64,000 bases of DNA, taken from contig NZ_CP053348.1 of the NCBI RefSeq assembly GCF_013394595.1, forward strand, positions 4,188,501 to 4,252,500, read 5' to 3'. The position numbers and the translations under genes were made by a program. Source of the DNA: Winogradskyella forsetii. Lineage in GTDB: Bacteria; Bacteroidota; Bacteroidia; Flavobacteriales; Flavobacteriaceae. This document shows, one piece after another, positions 28,466-37,940 of the stretch (the first letter of the stretch is position 1; every line of letters begins with the position of its first letter). The notes beneath the pieces are model-generated. The model ran no database searches. It saw only the letters and a list, made by a program, of their open reading frames with translations, and was not told the DNA's origin.

Positions 28466-29419
28466 TTACTTGTTCAGTAAAAGCAAATTATGGTTTGCTG
28501 TGGGCAGTTTTAGCTGTGAACCCAATAAAAGATCATAATTATTTTTTACTGGAATAAGCGGAAGTAAACCACTTCCTGGGAAAAATGTTAACTCCCCAAA
28601 AAGAATTTTACCAGGTGGATTGTAAAAATCAACTCTTACATAAGGAAATGGAGCGCTTAGTTTTGTCGCAAGTCTTTTCATTTCTTCAAATTGTGGAGGA
28701 ATTGGTAAAACGTGATTGGACTTTTTGAATTTATTATACGTAAAATCTACCCGATTCCAATCAATATCATAAAAATCCACATAGTGAACTCCGTCTAAAT
28801 CATTATTGATTTGTAAATATTTTGGTTCTCCATTAAAGCACATAAATTTATAATCAATGAGCGGTTGATGTTCAATCAATTTTTCTATTATGATTCTAGG
28901 CTTAATGTCTTTATAGTTCCATTCCCTACCTAATGCATACACATTTAATTTTAACCAAGAATTCATAATGTTTTGCCATTTACTCCAATCTAACTCATTT
29001 TTATCTTTGCATATTAAATTAGAACTACAGCCATGAGTTGCTTTAGCTACGAAAGATTTTGGCAATGTGTCAAAATCAATATCATCTGCATTGGTATATA
29101 CACCAATGACATCGTTGAGTAAATGTTTATATCCCAACTTAGATAAATAGGAGTGCACTTCATATTTATCCGTAACAATGGGCATACTATCATTTCTGTA
29201 AAACAACTTCAGCCATTGTAACTTTTCAGTATATGTTTGAGGGTTTTTTAGGTTAATGGCGTGACCAAATCTCTTTTTATAGGTGTGTTTTATATAGTCA
29301 TAATCTGTAAATCTATGCATCATAAATTTCTCATATATCGCTCTTGTTTTCGCATACAACAGTGTCCCAAAAAGGGATTTAGAGGCAATTTGCTTTATAA
29401 ATTCATTAAAATTAAACAT
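28466..29419 (-). CDS. TupA-like ATP-grasp protein
   Basis: A 317-residue member of the ATPgrasp_TupA family, found in teichuronopeptide and surface-polysaccharide loci, where it may link amino acids or peptides to glycans. Family features are TYTEKLQWLKLFYRND (about 60-75), IVTDKYEVHSYLSKLG, AKATHGCSSNLIC, the ATP-site stretch IEKLIEHQ, FMCFNGEPKYL and the C-terminal metal site VRVDFYNPPGKILFGELTF. It is next to two more ATP-grasp genes. Confidence 0.85.
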   Translation of the reverse strand: MFNFNEFIKQIASKSLFGTLLYAKTRAIYEKFMMHRFTDYDYIKHTYKKRFGHAINLKNPQTYTEKLQWLKLFYRNDSMPIVTDKYEVHSYLSKLGYKHLLNDVIGVYTNADDIDFDTLPKSFVAKATHGCSSNLICKDKNELDWSKWQNIMNSWLKLNVYALGREWNYKDIKPRIIIEKLIEHQPLIDYKFMCFNGEPKYLQINNDLDGVHYVDFYDIDWNRVDFTYNKFKKSNHVLPIPPQFEEMKRLATKLSAPFPYVRVDFYNPPGKILFGELTFFPGSGLLPLIPVKNNYDLLLGSQLKLPTANHNLLLLNK

Positions 29420-29479
29420 AGGCTTTTAATTTCTTTTTTATTAATCTTAATTGTTTGATTAATTCAATATTTGGGCGTT

Positions 29480-30484
29480 TTATTCGATATTTTTTATATA
29501 ATCAACTATACCAATTCCCATATAGTATTCTATGTCTTTAGTTATTTCTCGTTTATGCCAAATTTCTTGGTCTTTCTGAAAATAATAATCCGGATCTCCT
29601 CCCAATATTGCAAAGTGCATTGTCTGGTATTCTAACAATTGTAAATCCCCATTCTTTTCAGAAATATCTAAAGAAACGTTAGGACAATTTAATTGCTGCT
29701 TACATTTTAATGCAAAGCTTAGTACGATTTCTGGTGGATCTTCTTCCATTTCGTATAACTTACTTCCTGAAGCTCTAAAGTCATTTTTTCTCACATAGCG
29801 TTTGCCACCCAGGCATTTATCGCCTAATACTAATATTTTCCAATCGTGAGTTAGGTCTGGTACGAATTCTTGAATAATTAATTTTCCGAATTTTTTAGGG
29901 TAGTGTTCTTTATTCTTAAACCGTCTATAAATGTAATAAAGGCCATCAAGACTAAGTTGAAAGTTGTTTTCCAACATTTTAGATAGTATTTTTTTGCCTT
30001 CTTCAATATTATTTGCAAGTTTTACATTTCTACTGCGAAAACCCGTGTACTTCTTTATGACAGTGGGATACGATACTTTTTTGAGCGTTTCAACACCTTC
30101 GTCATACGTTCCAATTGGTATTCCATATGGACTTCTAATACCAATCCTTACTTTTTCTAGCTCTTGAAAATTTTTGTTTTCGTGAGCTAGAAAATGTCTA
30201 ATCTCAGGTACTAATATTCCACCTCTCAATGTTATTTGAACAAGAATATCGAGAATAAAGCTTTTATATATTGGGTATTGACTACTTGTGTAAAAGAAAT
30301 AAACGCCTTCTATATTTTCTTGCTCTTTTAATTGTTCTATAAATGTGTTAATTGTAATCTCCTCACAATGAAAATCATTTGCCCTTAAGACTTCTGCGAG
30401 GAGTTTTAAATTTAAACCCTCTATCTCATGATTTCGCTGCGGAATAATATTTTTATAATTAGTAAGAAATATAATTTTTCTCAT
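29480..30484 (-). CDS. RimK-like ATP-grasp protein, paralog B
   Basis: A 334-residue protein with an N-terminal pre-ATP-grasp region (KIIFLTNYKNIIPQR ... GVYFFYTSSQYPIY) and an ATP-grasp domain of the RimK type: QEFVPDLTHDWKILVLGDK (about 211-229), GGKRYVRKNDFRASGSK, and the metal-binding stretch LLEYQTMHF where RimK relatives have VLEVN. It is a tandem duplicate of the gene three bases upstream; over most of the length the two are more alike than different. In this locus it could attach an amino acid to a sugar of the polymer, but no substrate is known. Confidence 0.75.
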   Translation of the reverse strand: MRKIIFLTNYKNIIPQRNHEIEGLNLKLLAEVLRANDFHCEEITINTFIEQLKEQENIEGVYFFYTSSQYPIYKSFILDILVQITLRGGILVPEIRHFLAHENKNFQELEKVRIGIRSPYGIPIGTYDEGVETLKKVSYPTVIKKYTGFRSRNVKLANNIEEGKKILSKMLENNFQLSLDGLYYIYRRFKNKEHYPKKFGKLIIQEFVPDLTHDWKILVLGDKCLGGKRYVRKNDFRASGSKLYEMEEDPPEIVLSFALKCKQQLNCPNVSLDISEKNGDLQLLEYQTMHFAILGGDPDYYFQKDQEIWHKREITKDIEYYMGIGIVDYIKNIE

Positions 30485-30487
30485 AGT

Positions 30488-31504
30488 CTAAATTGAATTG
30501 TTTTCTAAGCTCTTTATATGTTCATTGATTCCAAGTCCCATAAAATACTCGAGCTCATTAGTTATTAATTTCTTTTTCCAACTACCATCCTCAAATTCAA
30601 AATAGTGAATAGATTTCCAAGCCAACAAGGAAAAATGCATGGTTTGGTACTCCAATAATTGTATATCTCCTTGATTTTCTGAAATATCCATGGATATATT
30701 AGGACATTCTAAAATCTGTTTGTTCCTCAATGCAAAACTCAAGACGCTATCTGGTGGGTCTTGTTCTAGTGAATACAACTTACTCCCAGAAGCCCTAAAA
30801 TCATTTTTTTTAACGAAACGCTTCCCTCCGATACAACAATTTCCAAAGACAAGAATTTTCCAATCATGAGTAAGATTGGGTAAAAACTCTTGAATGATAA
30901 TCTTTCCAAACCTCCTTGGGTAATGCTTTTTATTCTTAAATCTCCTATAAAGATAGTAAAGGCTATCCCTGTTAAATTTTAAATTTCGTTCTAACAGTTT
31001 AGAAAGTATTCGTTTTCCTTCCTCTGTGTTATTAGCAAGCTTTACATTTCTGCTCCTAAATCCTGTCGCCTTCTTCAATACCACAGGATAAGAGGTATTA
31101 CTCAAAGCCTCTAAACCTTCTTCGTAGGTCCCAAAAGGAATACCATAAGGACTTTTAATTCCTAATCTGACTTTCTCAAGTTCTTGAAAATTTTTATTCT
31201 CATGCGATATAAAATGCCTCAGCTCAGGGATTAAGATCCCTCCTCTTAATTTAATTTGAAGTAGAATATCTAGAATATAACTCTTATAAATCGGATATTG
31301 ACTGCTGGTATAAAAGAAATAAACACCATCAATGCTTTCTTGCTCATTTAATTGTAAAACAAATTCGTTAATTGACATTTCTTCACAATGAAAACCTTGT
31401 GCCTCTAATACGTCTGAAACAATATTTAATTTTAACCCTTCAATCTCATTACTCCGTTGTGGAATAATGTTTTTATAGTTCGTAAGGAAAATTATTTTTT
31501 TCAT
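30488..31504 (-). CDS. RimK-like ATP-grasp protein, paralog A
   Basis: A 338-residue ATP-grasp protein and tandem paralog of the gene that follows. Shared blocks include YFFYTSSQYPIYKS, HENKNFQELEKVR, TGFRSRNVKLANN, THDWKILV and KNDFRASGSKLY. The differences cluster near the end (LLAWKSIHYFEFEDG here), which could change substrate preference. It lies 14 bases below the GT2 gene in the operon. Whether each paralog adds a different amino acid is only a hypothesis. Confidence 0.75.
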   Translation of the reverse strand: MKKIIFLTNYKNIIPQRSNEIEGLKLNIVSDVLEAQGFHCEEMSINEFVLQLNEQESIDGVYFFYTSSQYPIYKSYILDILLQIKLRGGILIPELRHFISHENKNFQELEKVRLGIKSPYGIPFGTYEEGLEALSNTSYPVVLKKATGFRSRNVKLANNTEEGKRILSKLLERNLKFNRDSLYYLYRRFKNKKHYPRRFGKIIIQEFLPNLTHDWKILVFGNCCIGGKRFVKKNDFRASGSKLYSLEQDPPDSVLSFALRNKQILECPNISMDISENQGDIQLLEYQTMHFSLLAWKSIHYFEFEDGSWKKKLITNELEYFMGLGINEHIKSLENNSI

Positions 31505-31518
31505 TGTTTAAGAAGGAC

Positions 31519-32313
31519 TTATTTATTTTCGATTTTTCTATATTTGGATACAAGATTGGCCATAACCTCTTTAGTTGCAAGTCTTAATTTCGCAGAAGAG
31601 ATATAAAAAAGTCTAGAAAAAATATTTGGGCAATAGGTTTTTAAAAACAATCTATTCTCATGGACAAGCTGTTTATAAAGCCCTTTGGTGTTTGAAGCGC
31701 CTCCATCGCACATAACCAGTAAAGGTTTGTTTATAAATACAAACTCGTATTGCGCTTTATAAATTCTGTACATCAATTCTGCATCTGATGCTATTTTATA
31801 ATTTAAATTAAACAATCCGACATCGTCATATATAACTTTAGGGACAAAGGTTGCAGGATGCCTAACACCATTTTTATAATGCTTTGTTTTCTGTAGAAAT
31901 CGCGCTTTACTTGTTCTCAGCAACTGTTCTGTCGTTTCGCTTTTAAATATGAGCTCTCCTGTTAAAACTGATCTTTGGTCTGTTTTTTGAAAAGCATCAT
32001 AAACCATGTCCAAGGTGTTATGATAATAATAATCATCAGAATTTAACAATCCTATTACCTTACCTTTTGCTAAAGCAATACCTTTATTCATGGCATCATA
32101 AATCCCTTTATCTGGTTCAGAAATATGTATTATACCGCCTTTAAATTTCTCTTTATATTGATTTATAATAGCATTGGTTTTATCATTTGAATTCCCATCT
32201 ATAATAATATATTCATAGTTTTGAAAAGATTGATTCAAAACTGATTTAATAGTGCGTTCAATAGTTTTTTCGCTATTATAGGCCACTGTTATTATAGAGA
32301 AATCTATAGTCAT
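31519..32313 (-). CDS. Glycosyltransferase family 2 (WcaA-like)
   Basis: A 264-residue GT-A transferase beginning FSIITVAYNSEKTIERTI, with the nucleotide-binding IIDGNSNDKT and the LLNSDDYYYHN segment carrying the acidic metal site (NSDD). EPDKGIYDAMNKGIALAKG is the classical motif of GT2 colanic-acid-type enzymes. One base separates it from the polymerase gene, so they are co-transcribed. Confidence 0.9.
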   Translation of the reverse strand: MTIDFSIITVAYNSEKTIERTIKSVLNQSFQNYEYIIIDGNSNDKTNAIINQYKEKFKGGIIHISEPDKGIYDAMNKGIALAKGKVIGLLNSDDYYYHNTLDMVYDAFQKTDQRSVLTGELIFKSETTEQLLRTSKARFLQKTKHYKNGVRHPATFVPKVIYDDVGLFNLNYKIASDAELMYRIYKAQYEFVFINKPLLVMCDGGASNTKGLYKQLVHENRLFLKTYCPNIFSRLFYISSAKLRLATKEVMANLVSKYRKIENK

Positions 32314-32314
32314 A

Positions 32315-33379
32315 CTAATCTGTTTTAATCCAATAAAAAGTTATAATTAAAAATATAAAGTCGAAATTCCCAACAAACATGTCGCCGTCAAACGAGGCTC
32401 TTATGGTTAAAAGTAAAAGAAGCCATAAGATATAATAATGCCTATATTTAATGTATTTGAAAATAGAAACGAAAAATAAAATGATAAAAACAATACTACC
32501 AATACCAGCTCTAGAATGAAATTTAATAAAGGAATTATGAGGATTTCCACTAAACTGGTCATACATAGGTAAAACAGATACATCCACTCCTGTAAATAAA
32601 TTCACAAAATTAATGTGTTCCAAATAAATTCTCCACAACTCCCATCGTGGCGTGTCCAAGCCCGCTCCTAAATTAGTGTCAGATGTTAGTTTATCCCCAA
32701 AGTCTAGAAATAGGTAATAACAAACGGCAACTAGTGCCGAGACTAATAGAAATTGTATAACCCTGTTTTTCCTGAATTTATAAAAGAAAACCAATAGTAC
32801 TAATAATGCACTTACAATTAAACTAGTCCTTCCGAACAAGAAAAATGAAAGTATTAGTCCAAAGATTGGGAAAATTAATAGGTAAAGATTATAGGTGATT
32901 TTTAAATAAAACATTAAAAATCCTGTCCAAAAAACAACCACGAATCCGGCGTGATTTCTACTTAAACCTTCATAAATCTCATTAGGATCTGCATTTATAA
33001 TGAATAATTTATAAGCTATGAAACCTATGGTAATTGCATATGATAACACAACCCAAAAAGTCAACTTTTTATTCTCTAATAAAATAAAGACATAGGCCAA
33101 GAGCAAATTACCCATTAACGTAATTGACCCACCTAACCCGTTTTCGGTAAAAAAGAGATTTATGAGTGACATTACGATTAAGAAAACCACAAAAATCATA
33201 GCTTCCGAAAACCAAAATCGCTCCTTCATCGGAAAACATAATATAAAAATGCCAAATGATAATAATGCACTAACGAGTATGACTTCTTTAGATTGCAAAA
33301 TATCACTTATCGCCATAAGAACAAGAGTCAAACCTATGAGGTGACTTAAATAATTGTCTTTATGAATTATGGCTTTCAT
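32315..33379 (-). CDS. O-antigen ligase/polymerase-like membrane protein (Wzy candidate)
   Basis: A 354-residue polytopic protein with about ten hydrophobic segments and a longer polar loop (about residues 215-275, DFGDKLTSDTNLGAGLDTPR onward with ELWRIYLEH). The loop pattern and the motif NPHNSFIKFHSRAG (about 282-295) are those of the O-antigen ligase/Wzy family. As the only such gene in a locus with Wzx, Wza and Wzc, it is probably the polymerase. Confidence 0.8.
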   Translation of the reverse strand: MKAIIHKDNYLSHLIGLTLVLMAISDILQSKEVILVSALLSFGIFILCFPMKERFWFSEAMIFVVFLIVMSLINLFFTENGLGGSITLMGNLLLAYVFILLENKKLTFWVVLSYAITIGFIAYKLFIINADPNEIYEGLSRNHAGFVVVFWTGFLMFYLKITYNLYLLIFPIFGLILSFFLFGRTSLIVSALLVLLVFFYKFRKNRVIQFLLVSALVAVCYYLFLDFGDKLTSDTNLGAGLDTPRWELWRIYLEHINFVNLFTGVDVSVLPMYDQFSGNPHNSFIKFHSRAGIGSIVFIILFFVSIFKYIKYRHYYILWLLLLLTIRASFDGDMFVGNFDFIFLIITFYWIKTD

Positions 33380-33384
33380 TAAAC

Positions 33385-34263
33385 TTAATTGGTTATTTGA
33401 CTTTTATCGGAAAATAAAGCATCGTATTGCACACGTGGTAAGAAATCGATAGCACCATGATTTGAAGCATTCATAAGCTTTACGCCTTTTTCAGTTGCAT
33501 TTGAGAACATTAATTTTAAGTGCTCTAATGTTTTTCCGTAGGTTTTTAAGTAAAACTCGTTATCAATATTCTTCTTTTTAAGGGTTTCTAGAATTAAGGC
33601 TATTTCCTCTTCCGTTTTAGTGTAAGAATGTCCCCATTGATTGTTGACTTTATTGTATTCAAAATGCTCCAAGAACCCTGTCATATCTACACCTATTAAA
33701 TAGATTTCTTTAAATCCCATATAAATAGCTGAGTTTATAGCATATATAATTACATTCTGAAATCCTGGAGTAATACGATGAAGCTCAGACGGGTTTTTTA
33801 ATTGTGGTGTGAATGTTTTATAATTATAGATAAACTTAAATTTATGCTTTGGAAATAATTTTATAAAATTTGCTCTACGACGATAAGGAATGATATAGGT
33901 CATATCTGGATTCGATTTTAAAGTACCATCAATCATATCAATTTTCTCTTTATCCTCTTCAACTGTTGGGTCTAATCCAAAGACAATAGGATCAAAGAAT
34001 AAGTGATAATTTGAATTTAGGGTTTTAAAATCATTACTCTTCATCATGTAATTTACAGTAAATACAAACTCATTAGTCAAATGATTTAAGTTATGATGTT
34101 TTAAGGATGGTCCATTTCCAACTATAAAACACCTTTTACCTTTATGTACATTTTGTAACGCTTTAGTTCTATTTAATTCTTGCCTCAAATCTTTACTAAA
34201 CAAAAACTTAAGATAGTATTTAAGATCTCTCCTGTAATTATCCACTAAATTTATTACCGACAT
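33385..34263 (-). CDS. GNGPSL-motif transferase (DUF115/GT42-like)
   Basis: A 292-residue protein with a Rossmann-like N-terminus CFIVGNGPSLKHHNLN and a distal segment INSAIYMGFKEIYLIGVDM. This combination is seen in bacterial sialyltransferases of family GT42 and in related DUF115 proteins that modify flagellin with nonulosonates. Here it lies two genes downstream of a pseudaminic-acid-type synthase, so transfer of the CMP-activated sugar is a reasonable inference. GTG/ATG choice: ATG 34263 is preceded by AGAGGAGG, one of few good ribosome sites in the window; ATG 34290 would add nine residues encoded by that purine tract. Confidence 0.65.
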   Translation of the reverse strand: MSVINLVDNYRRDLKYYLKFLFSKDLRQELNRTKALQNVHKGKRCFIVGNGPSLKHHNLNHLTNEFVFTVNYMMKSNDFKTLNSNYHLFFDPIVFGLDPTVEEDKEKIDMIDGTLKSNPDMTYIIPYRRRANFIKLFPKHKFKFIYNYKTFTPQLKNPSELHRITPGFQNVIIYAINSAIYMGFKEIYLIGVDMTGFLEHFEYNKVNNQWGHSYTKTEEEIALILETLKKKNIDNEFYLKTYGKTLEHLKLMFSNATEKGVKLMNASNHGAIDFLPRVQYDALFSDKSQITN

Positions 34264-34304
34264 GGCAACCTCCTCTCTTCTTCCGAACATGATTTAAGCC
34301 TTTT

Positions 34305-35768
34305 TTAAATATTAATAAATTTAGGATTGAGAATAATTGATTTTACAATACTCTTTAAATTCAATAAAACTTTCAGATTGAGAATTAAAAATAAAACTAA
34401 TGAAAGAATTAAATAATGATCTGGTACCGAAAATAGAATCAAGACTAAACTCAATACATATGGAATTAACAATCGTAATGGATAAATATCTTTAACAACG
34501 GCAATAACAGATGTATCTAATTCTAGCATCTTTCTCCCTTTTCTACCAACCATATAGACATAGAAAAAGTAACTAATCATTGTTGCCAAAACCACTAATG
34601 TAAAAGCTACGTGGAAAAACTTTATTAAAACTAAAGCGGCAATTAAATTAATAATGAGCGCAGTAAATGAAAGTTTTCCTAGTCTTTTTTCAAACCCTTT
34701 AGCAACCAAAAGACCAGAATAGCCAAAAGAATTTGTGTATAACAATACGGATAAGGCTATTAATTTAAATGCTTCTGAAGCTTTAATATACTGAGGAAAT
34801 AATAACAAAAACACCGGGAAAATTAACATAGCGATATGAATAAGCAAATGCGACGTTGTTACATAGGCGTCTCTAAGTTTTTTTAAGAGTTCAGTGTTTT
34901 GATCATGGTTGGCTGTTGCAAATCGATTTAACATTTTTGGATATATTAAATATGCCAAAGATTGAAGCAATAAAAGCATCACATTTGCAAGGGAAAAAGC
35001 AAAGGTAAAATAACCAAACTCTTCTACACTATAAAAACCACTCACAAGTGTGCGCGTAGAGATCACAATAAAAAAGAAGGACGTATTATAAACGAATAAG
35101 TGCCATCCTTTTATTTGAATAGTTTTAAATAAATCGTAATTAAAAATAGGTTTTATTTTAACTGGCATTTTAATTAGGTACAAGATAAATGCCAACAAAA
35201 AGGCTAAGAAATTTGCAAATACCATTGCCCATAGCAACTCTTTATTTCTAAAAAGTATAATAGCAAGCAACATTAAAATTGGAAAAACAGTTTGGCTAAA
35301 CGCAATTTCAAATAATTTACCGTAAACCCTGAAAACATGATTAAAAAGCGTATTAAAGTATCCTAAGACGCCTATTAAAACAACTACGGGTGCGTAGGTC
35401 GAAAAATTGTATTTATTACCTAGATCTAATTTAAAAACCGCATTTATAGAAAATAATAAAATAGCTATAACAGAAAGTGCTAAGAGCATAGTAATCGCAG
35501 TACTAATAACCTTCTGGACATAAACCTCCTTATCCTTATTTACAGAGATAATAGCTGTTACGGAATCTGCAATACCAAAACTTAAGTGGTTCATGTATGA
35601 AGTAACTAAGGTAATAAAACCCCAAATACCTAAATAAAAAGGCCCTAGATATACGGCAATAAAAAGTGAATTGATAAAGTGAATTAGGTAAGTCCCATAG
35701 CGACTAAATATAAATAGTACAACCTTATTCTTTAACGCTGTTTTTATAATGTTTAAGAGTTTGCTCAT
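34305..35768 (-). CDS. Polysaccharide flippase (Wzx family)
   Basis: A 487-residue polytopic protein of the MOP superfamily with about 12-14 hydrophobic helices. The N-terminus (FSRYGTYLIHFINSLFIA) and the polar break in the middle (FATANHDQNTELLKKLRDAY, about 285-304) are usual for oligosaccharide flippases. It would move lipid-linked repeat units to the periplasmic side. The gene overlaps pseI by one base. Confidence 0.88.
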   Translation of the reverse strand: MSKLLNIIKTALKNKVVLFIFSRYGTYLIHFINSLFIAVYLGPFYLGIWGFITLVTSYMNHLSFGIADSVTAIISVNKDKEVYVQKVISTAITMLLALSVIAILLFSINAVFKLDLGNKYNFSTYAPVVVLIGVLGYFNTLFNHVFRVYGKLFEIAFSQTVFPILMLLAIILFRNKELLWAMVFANFLAFLLAFILYLIKMPVKIKPIFNYDLFKTIQIKGWHLFVYNTSFFFIVISTRTLVSGFYSVEEFGYFTFAFSLANVMLLLLQSLAYLIYPKMLNRFATANHDQNTELLKKLRDAYVTTSHLLIHIAMLIFPVFLLLFPQYIKASEAFKLIALSVLLYTNSFGYSGLLVAKGFEKRLGKLSFTALIINLIAALVLIKFFHVAFTLVVLATMISYFFYVYMVGRKGRKMLELDTSVIAVVKDIYPLRLLIPYVLSLVLILFSVPDHYLILSLVLFLILNLKVLLNLKSIVKSIILNPKFINI

Positions 35769-36808
35769 TATTTCGCAATAGCGTTAAAACTCATAGGATC
35801 CCCTTTTTCTAAATTCATCGAAGCCTTTCTTCCAAGAATTTCTTTATAAAACTTAGGATGCATTCCATAACCAGGACGTATACTTTTAATATTTTCCTCA
35901 GTTAATATTTCCCCTTCTTTTATATCGTTAACTACATATATCGATCTGCTAAAATCTCTTCCCTTTTTTTGTTTTTCAGTAAGGTTGTAATCTACTGAGC
36001 CTATTGCTTTTTCTGCTTCCCTAACGGCATCAACCATATTTTTGAACTCTTCTTCATTCATTGAGAAAGACGCATCTGGGCCACCAACAGAACGATCTAA
36101 AATAAAATGTTTTTCAATTATTTTTGCCCCAAAACAAGTGGCTACTACAGGTGCTGTATTGCCAATTGTATGGTCTGAAAGTCCACTTATAACATTATAT
36201 CTTTCAGCAATATCTTTGACCATTGTCATATTTGCCTCTTCAATTGGTGCTGGATAACTAGACGTGCATTTTAAAACTGCAATATTATAGTTACCCATTC
36301 TTTTGCAAGCACTTAAAGCTAATTCTATGTCTTGCGTTGAGGCAATACCAGTAGAAATAATTACAGGTTTGCCTTTGGAGGCTACATATTCAATTAATGG
36401 AATATCGGTAATTTCGAAAGAAGCAATTTTATAGGCTGGTACCTCTAGACTTTCTAAAAAGTCGACCGCAGATTTATCAAAAGGCGAAGAAAAACAAATT
36501 AAGCCTTCTTCCTTTGCGGTTTTAAACAACGTTTCGTGCCATTCCCATGGTGTGTATGCTTCTTGGTATAATTCATATAGATTTTTACCGTCCCAAATTG
36601 TTCCTTCTATCGTGAATCCAGGTTTTCTAGAATCAATAGTCATGGTGTCTGCTGTGTAGGTTTGTAATTTAATACAGTCTGCTCCAGCTCTTTTGGCTGC
36701 TTTTATGGTTTCAATGGCAGTATCTAAAGATCCATTGTGATTGGCTGAAAGCTCAGCAATAATGAATACCCTATCTTTTATTATATCTAGTACTGGGTTG
36801 ATCTCCAT
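35768..36808 (-). CDS. pseI: Pseudaminic acid synthase (NeuB family)
   Basis: A 346-residue enzyme that condenses a 6-deoxy-hexosamine with phosphoenolpyruvate to make a nonulosonic acid. Key features are FIIAELSANHNGSLD at the N-terminus, the substrate site CFSSPFDKSAVDFLE, CTSSYPAP, GLSDHTIGN, and IIEKHFILDRSVGGPDASF, followed by a C-terminal SAF (antifreeze-like) domain from about 285 (GEILTEENIKSIRPG). The GPDASFS stretch fits the PseI subgroup better than NeuB for sialic acid. It is within a run of pse genes. Confidence 0.9.
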   Translation of the reverse strand: MEINPVLDIIKDRVFIIAELSANHNGSLDTAIETIKAAKRAGADCIKLQTYTADTMTIDSRKPGFTIEGTIWDGKNLYELYQEAYTPWEWHETLFKTAKEEGLICFSSPFDKSAVDFLESLEVPAYKIASFEITDIPLIEYVASKGKPVIISTGIASTQDIELALSACKRMGNYNIAVLKCTSSYPAPIEEANMTMVKDIAERYNVISGLSDHTIGNTAPVVATCFGAKIIEKHFILDRSVGGPDASFSMNEEEFKNMVDAVREAEKAIGSVDYNLTEKQKKGRDFSRSIYVVNDIKEGEILTEENIKSIRPGYGMHPKFYKEILGRKASMNLEKGDPMSFNAIAK

Positions 36809-36827
36809 GGTAATAGTCTGTTAAATT

Positions 36828-37337
36828 TTAAATTAAATTGTAATGTCTTTTTGCTTTATCAATGAACTCTGCATCATTTTGCTGACATCCCTTTAGCACT
36901 AAAATATTCTCATTGAGGCCATCGTCTTCCAAGACGTTAAAACCACTATTTATAGACATTTTTAATGACGGTATATTTGTTGACTTCACAACACTGACTA
37001 TTGTACGCTCTGGGAATTGTTCTAGATAATCATTAGTAGATTTAGTTAGTAACTCTGTACTGTACTTTTTACCTCTGTGTTCCTTTGCAACAGATTGTCC
37101 TAGAATAATCCAACCGTTCTTAAACTCAATAACAACTTGCCCAACAGGTACGTTATCACTGTCTAAAAAAACGTACATAAATACATCTGGATTGTCAATT
37201 TTACTCGAAAACCATTTTATATGATCCTTTAACTTTATAGCCTCACTATTTAAAGAATTTTTTCTGACCAAAGCGTCGTTCGCCCACTTAAAATATAAGT
37301 CGGAATCACTTAGCGAGGCATATCTAAAAGTTAACAT
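36828..37337 (-). CDS. GNAT N-acetyltransferase (PseH-like, PseG-C-terminal type)
   Basis: A 169-residue acetyltransferase beginning LTFRYASLSDSDLYFKWAND, the form that is found as the C-terminal half of bifunctional PseG-PseH proteins. The acetyl-CoA site is in SVAKEHRGKKYSTELL. It stands alone here with no PseG half. It may acetylate the amino sugar precursor of the nonulosonate. It lies between pseI and another GNAT gene. Confidence 0.75.
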   Translation of the reverse strand: MLTFRYASLSDSDLYFKWANDALVRKNSLNSEAIKLKDHIKWFSSKIDNPDVFMYVFLDSDNVPVGQVVIEFKNGWIILGQSVAKEHRGKKYSTELLTKSTNDYLEQFPERTIVSVVKSTNIPSLKMSINSGFNVLEDDGLNENILVLKGCQQNDAEFIDKAKRHYNLI

Positions 37338-37376
37338 GTTTATTAATTTAATAGTTAGTAATGAGACAAGTCTATC

Positions 37377-37934
37377 TTAAGTCTTAAATTTAGAATGTAT
37401 AAGTACATCTATAAATGCCCCATTAAAATGACAATGCTCTTTTAAAGTTGCTTCTTTACGGAAGCCACTCTTTTCTAATATTTGGTAAATTTCTGGTCTC
37501 ACATCAAAAGCATAGGTAAACAACTTATGAAAATCAAGTGCTTTAAAAGCGACCTCATCAATAAGACTCATAAATTTTATCATATGGGATTCATAGTTTT
37601 TGCCCTTTATATCTGTCTTCATCAAAAAGGATATTTCAGCATTTTTATCAATCCAATTCATATGAACCAAGCCACCATAACCAATACATTCATCATTTTC
37701 TAAATAAGAAAATAAGATTTGATCGGGTTGCTCTTGGGAAAATAGATTTTTAACAACCGTATTAAAATAGTTGTCTTGGTCTTCTTCACTTAAAAGCTTG
37801 TTTTGTCTTAAATGAAACATTTGCTCGTTACGCCATTCTCTAATTACATATCGATCCTCCATTCTTATAGGAACAATGGAATGGTTTCCACTAGAGAATC
37901 GCTGCTTATTTAAAACATGGTAAGTAAAACTCAT
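37377..37934 (-). CDS. GNAT N-acetyltransferase
   Basis: A 185-residue acetyltransferase of the RimJ/RimL-like branch: IREWRNEQMFHLRQN near the N-terminus, a central YGGLVHMNWIDKNAEISF and a C-terminal YQILEKSGFRKEATLKEH. These features are shared by acetyltransferases encoded in pse/leg loci. It is six bases below the class III aminotransferase gene. Which of the three GNATs acts as PseH cannot be decided from sequence. Confidence 0.75.
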   Translation of the reverse strand: MSFTYHVLNKQRFSSGNHSIVPIRMEDRYVIREWRNEQMFHLRQNKLLSEEDQDNYFNTVVKNLFSQEQPDQILFSYLENDECIGYGGLVHMNWIDKNAEISFLMKTDIKGKNYESHMIKFMSLIDEVAFKALDFHKLFTYAFDVRPEIYQILEKSGFRKEATLKEHCHFNGAFIDVLIHSKFKT

Positions 37935-37940
37935 CTCTTA

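Noticed and set aside
28466..31504. A lasso or microviridin-type peptide cluster around the ATP-grasp genes
   Set aside because: No precursor peptide-like small ORF was seen; the genes sit in a polysaccharide operon.
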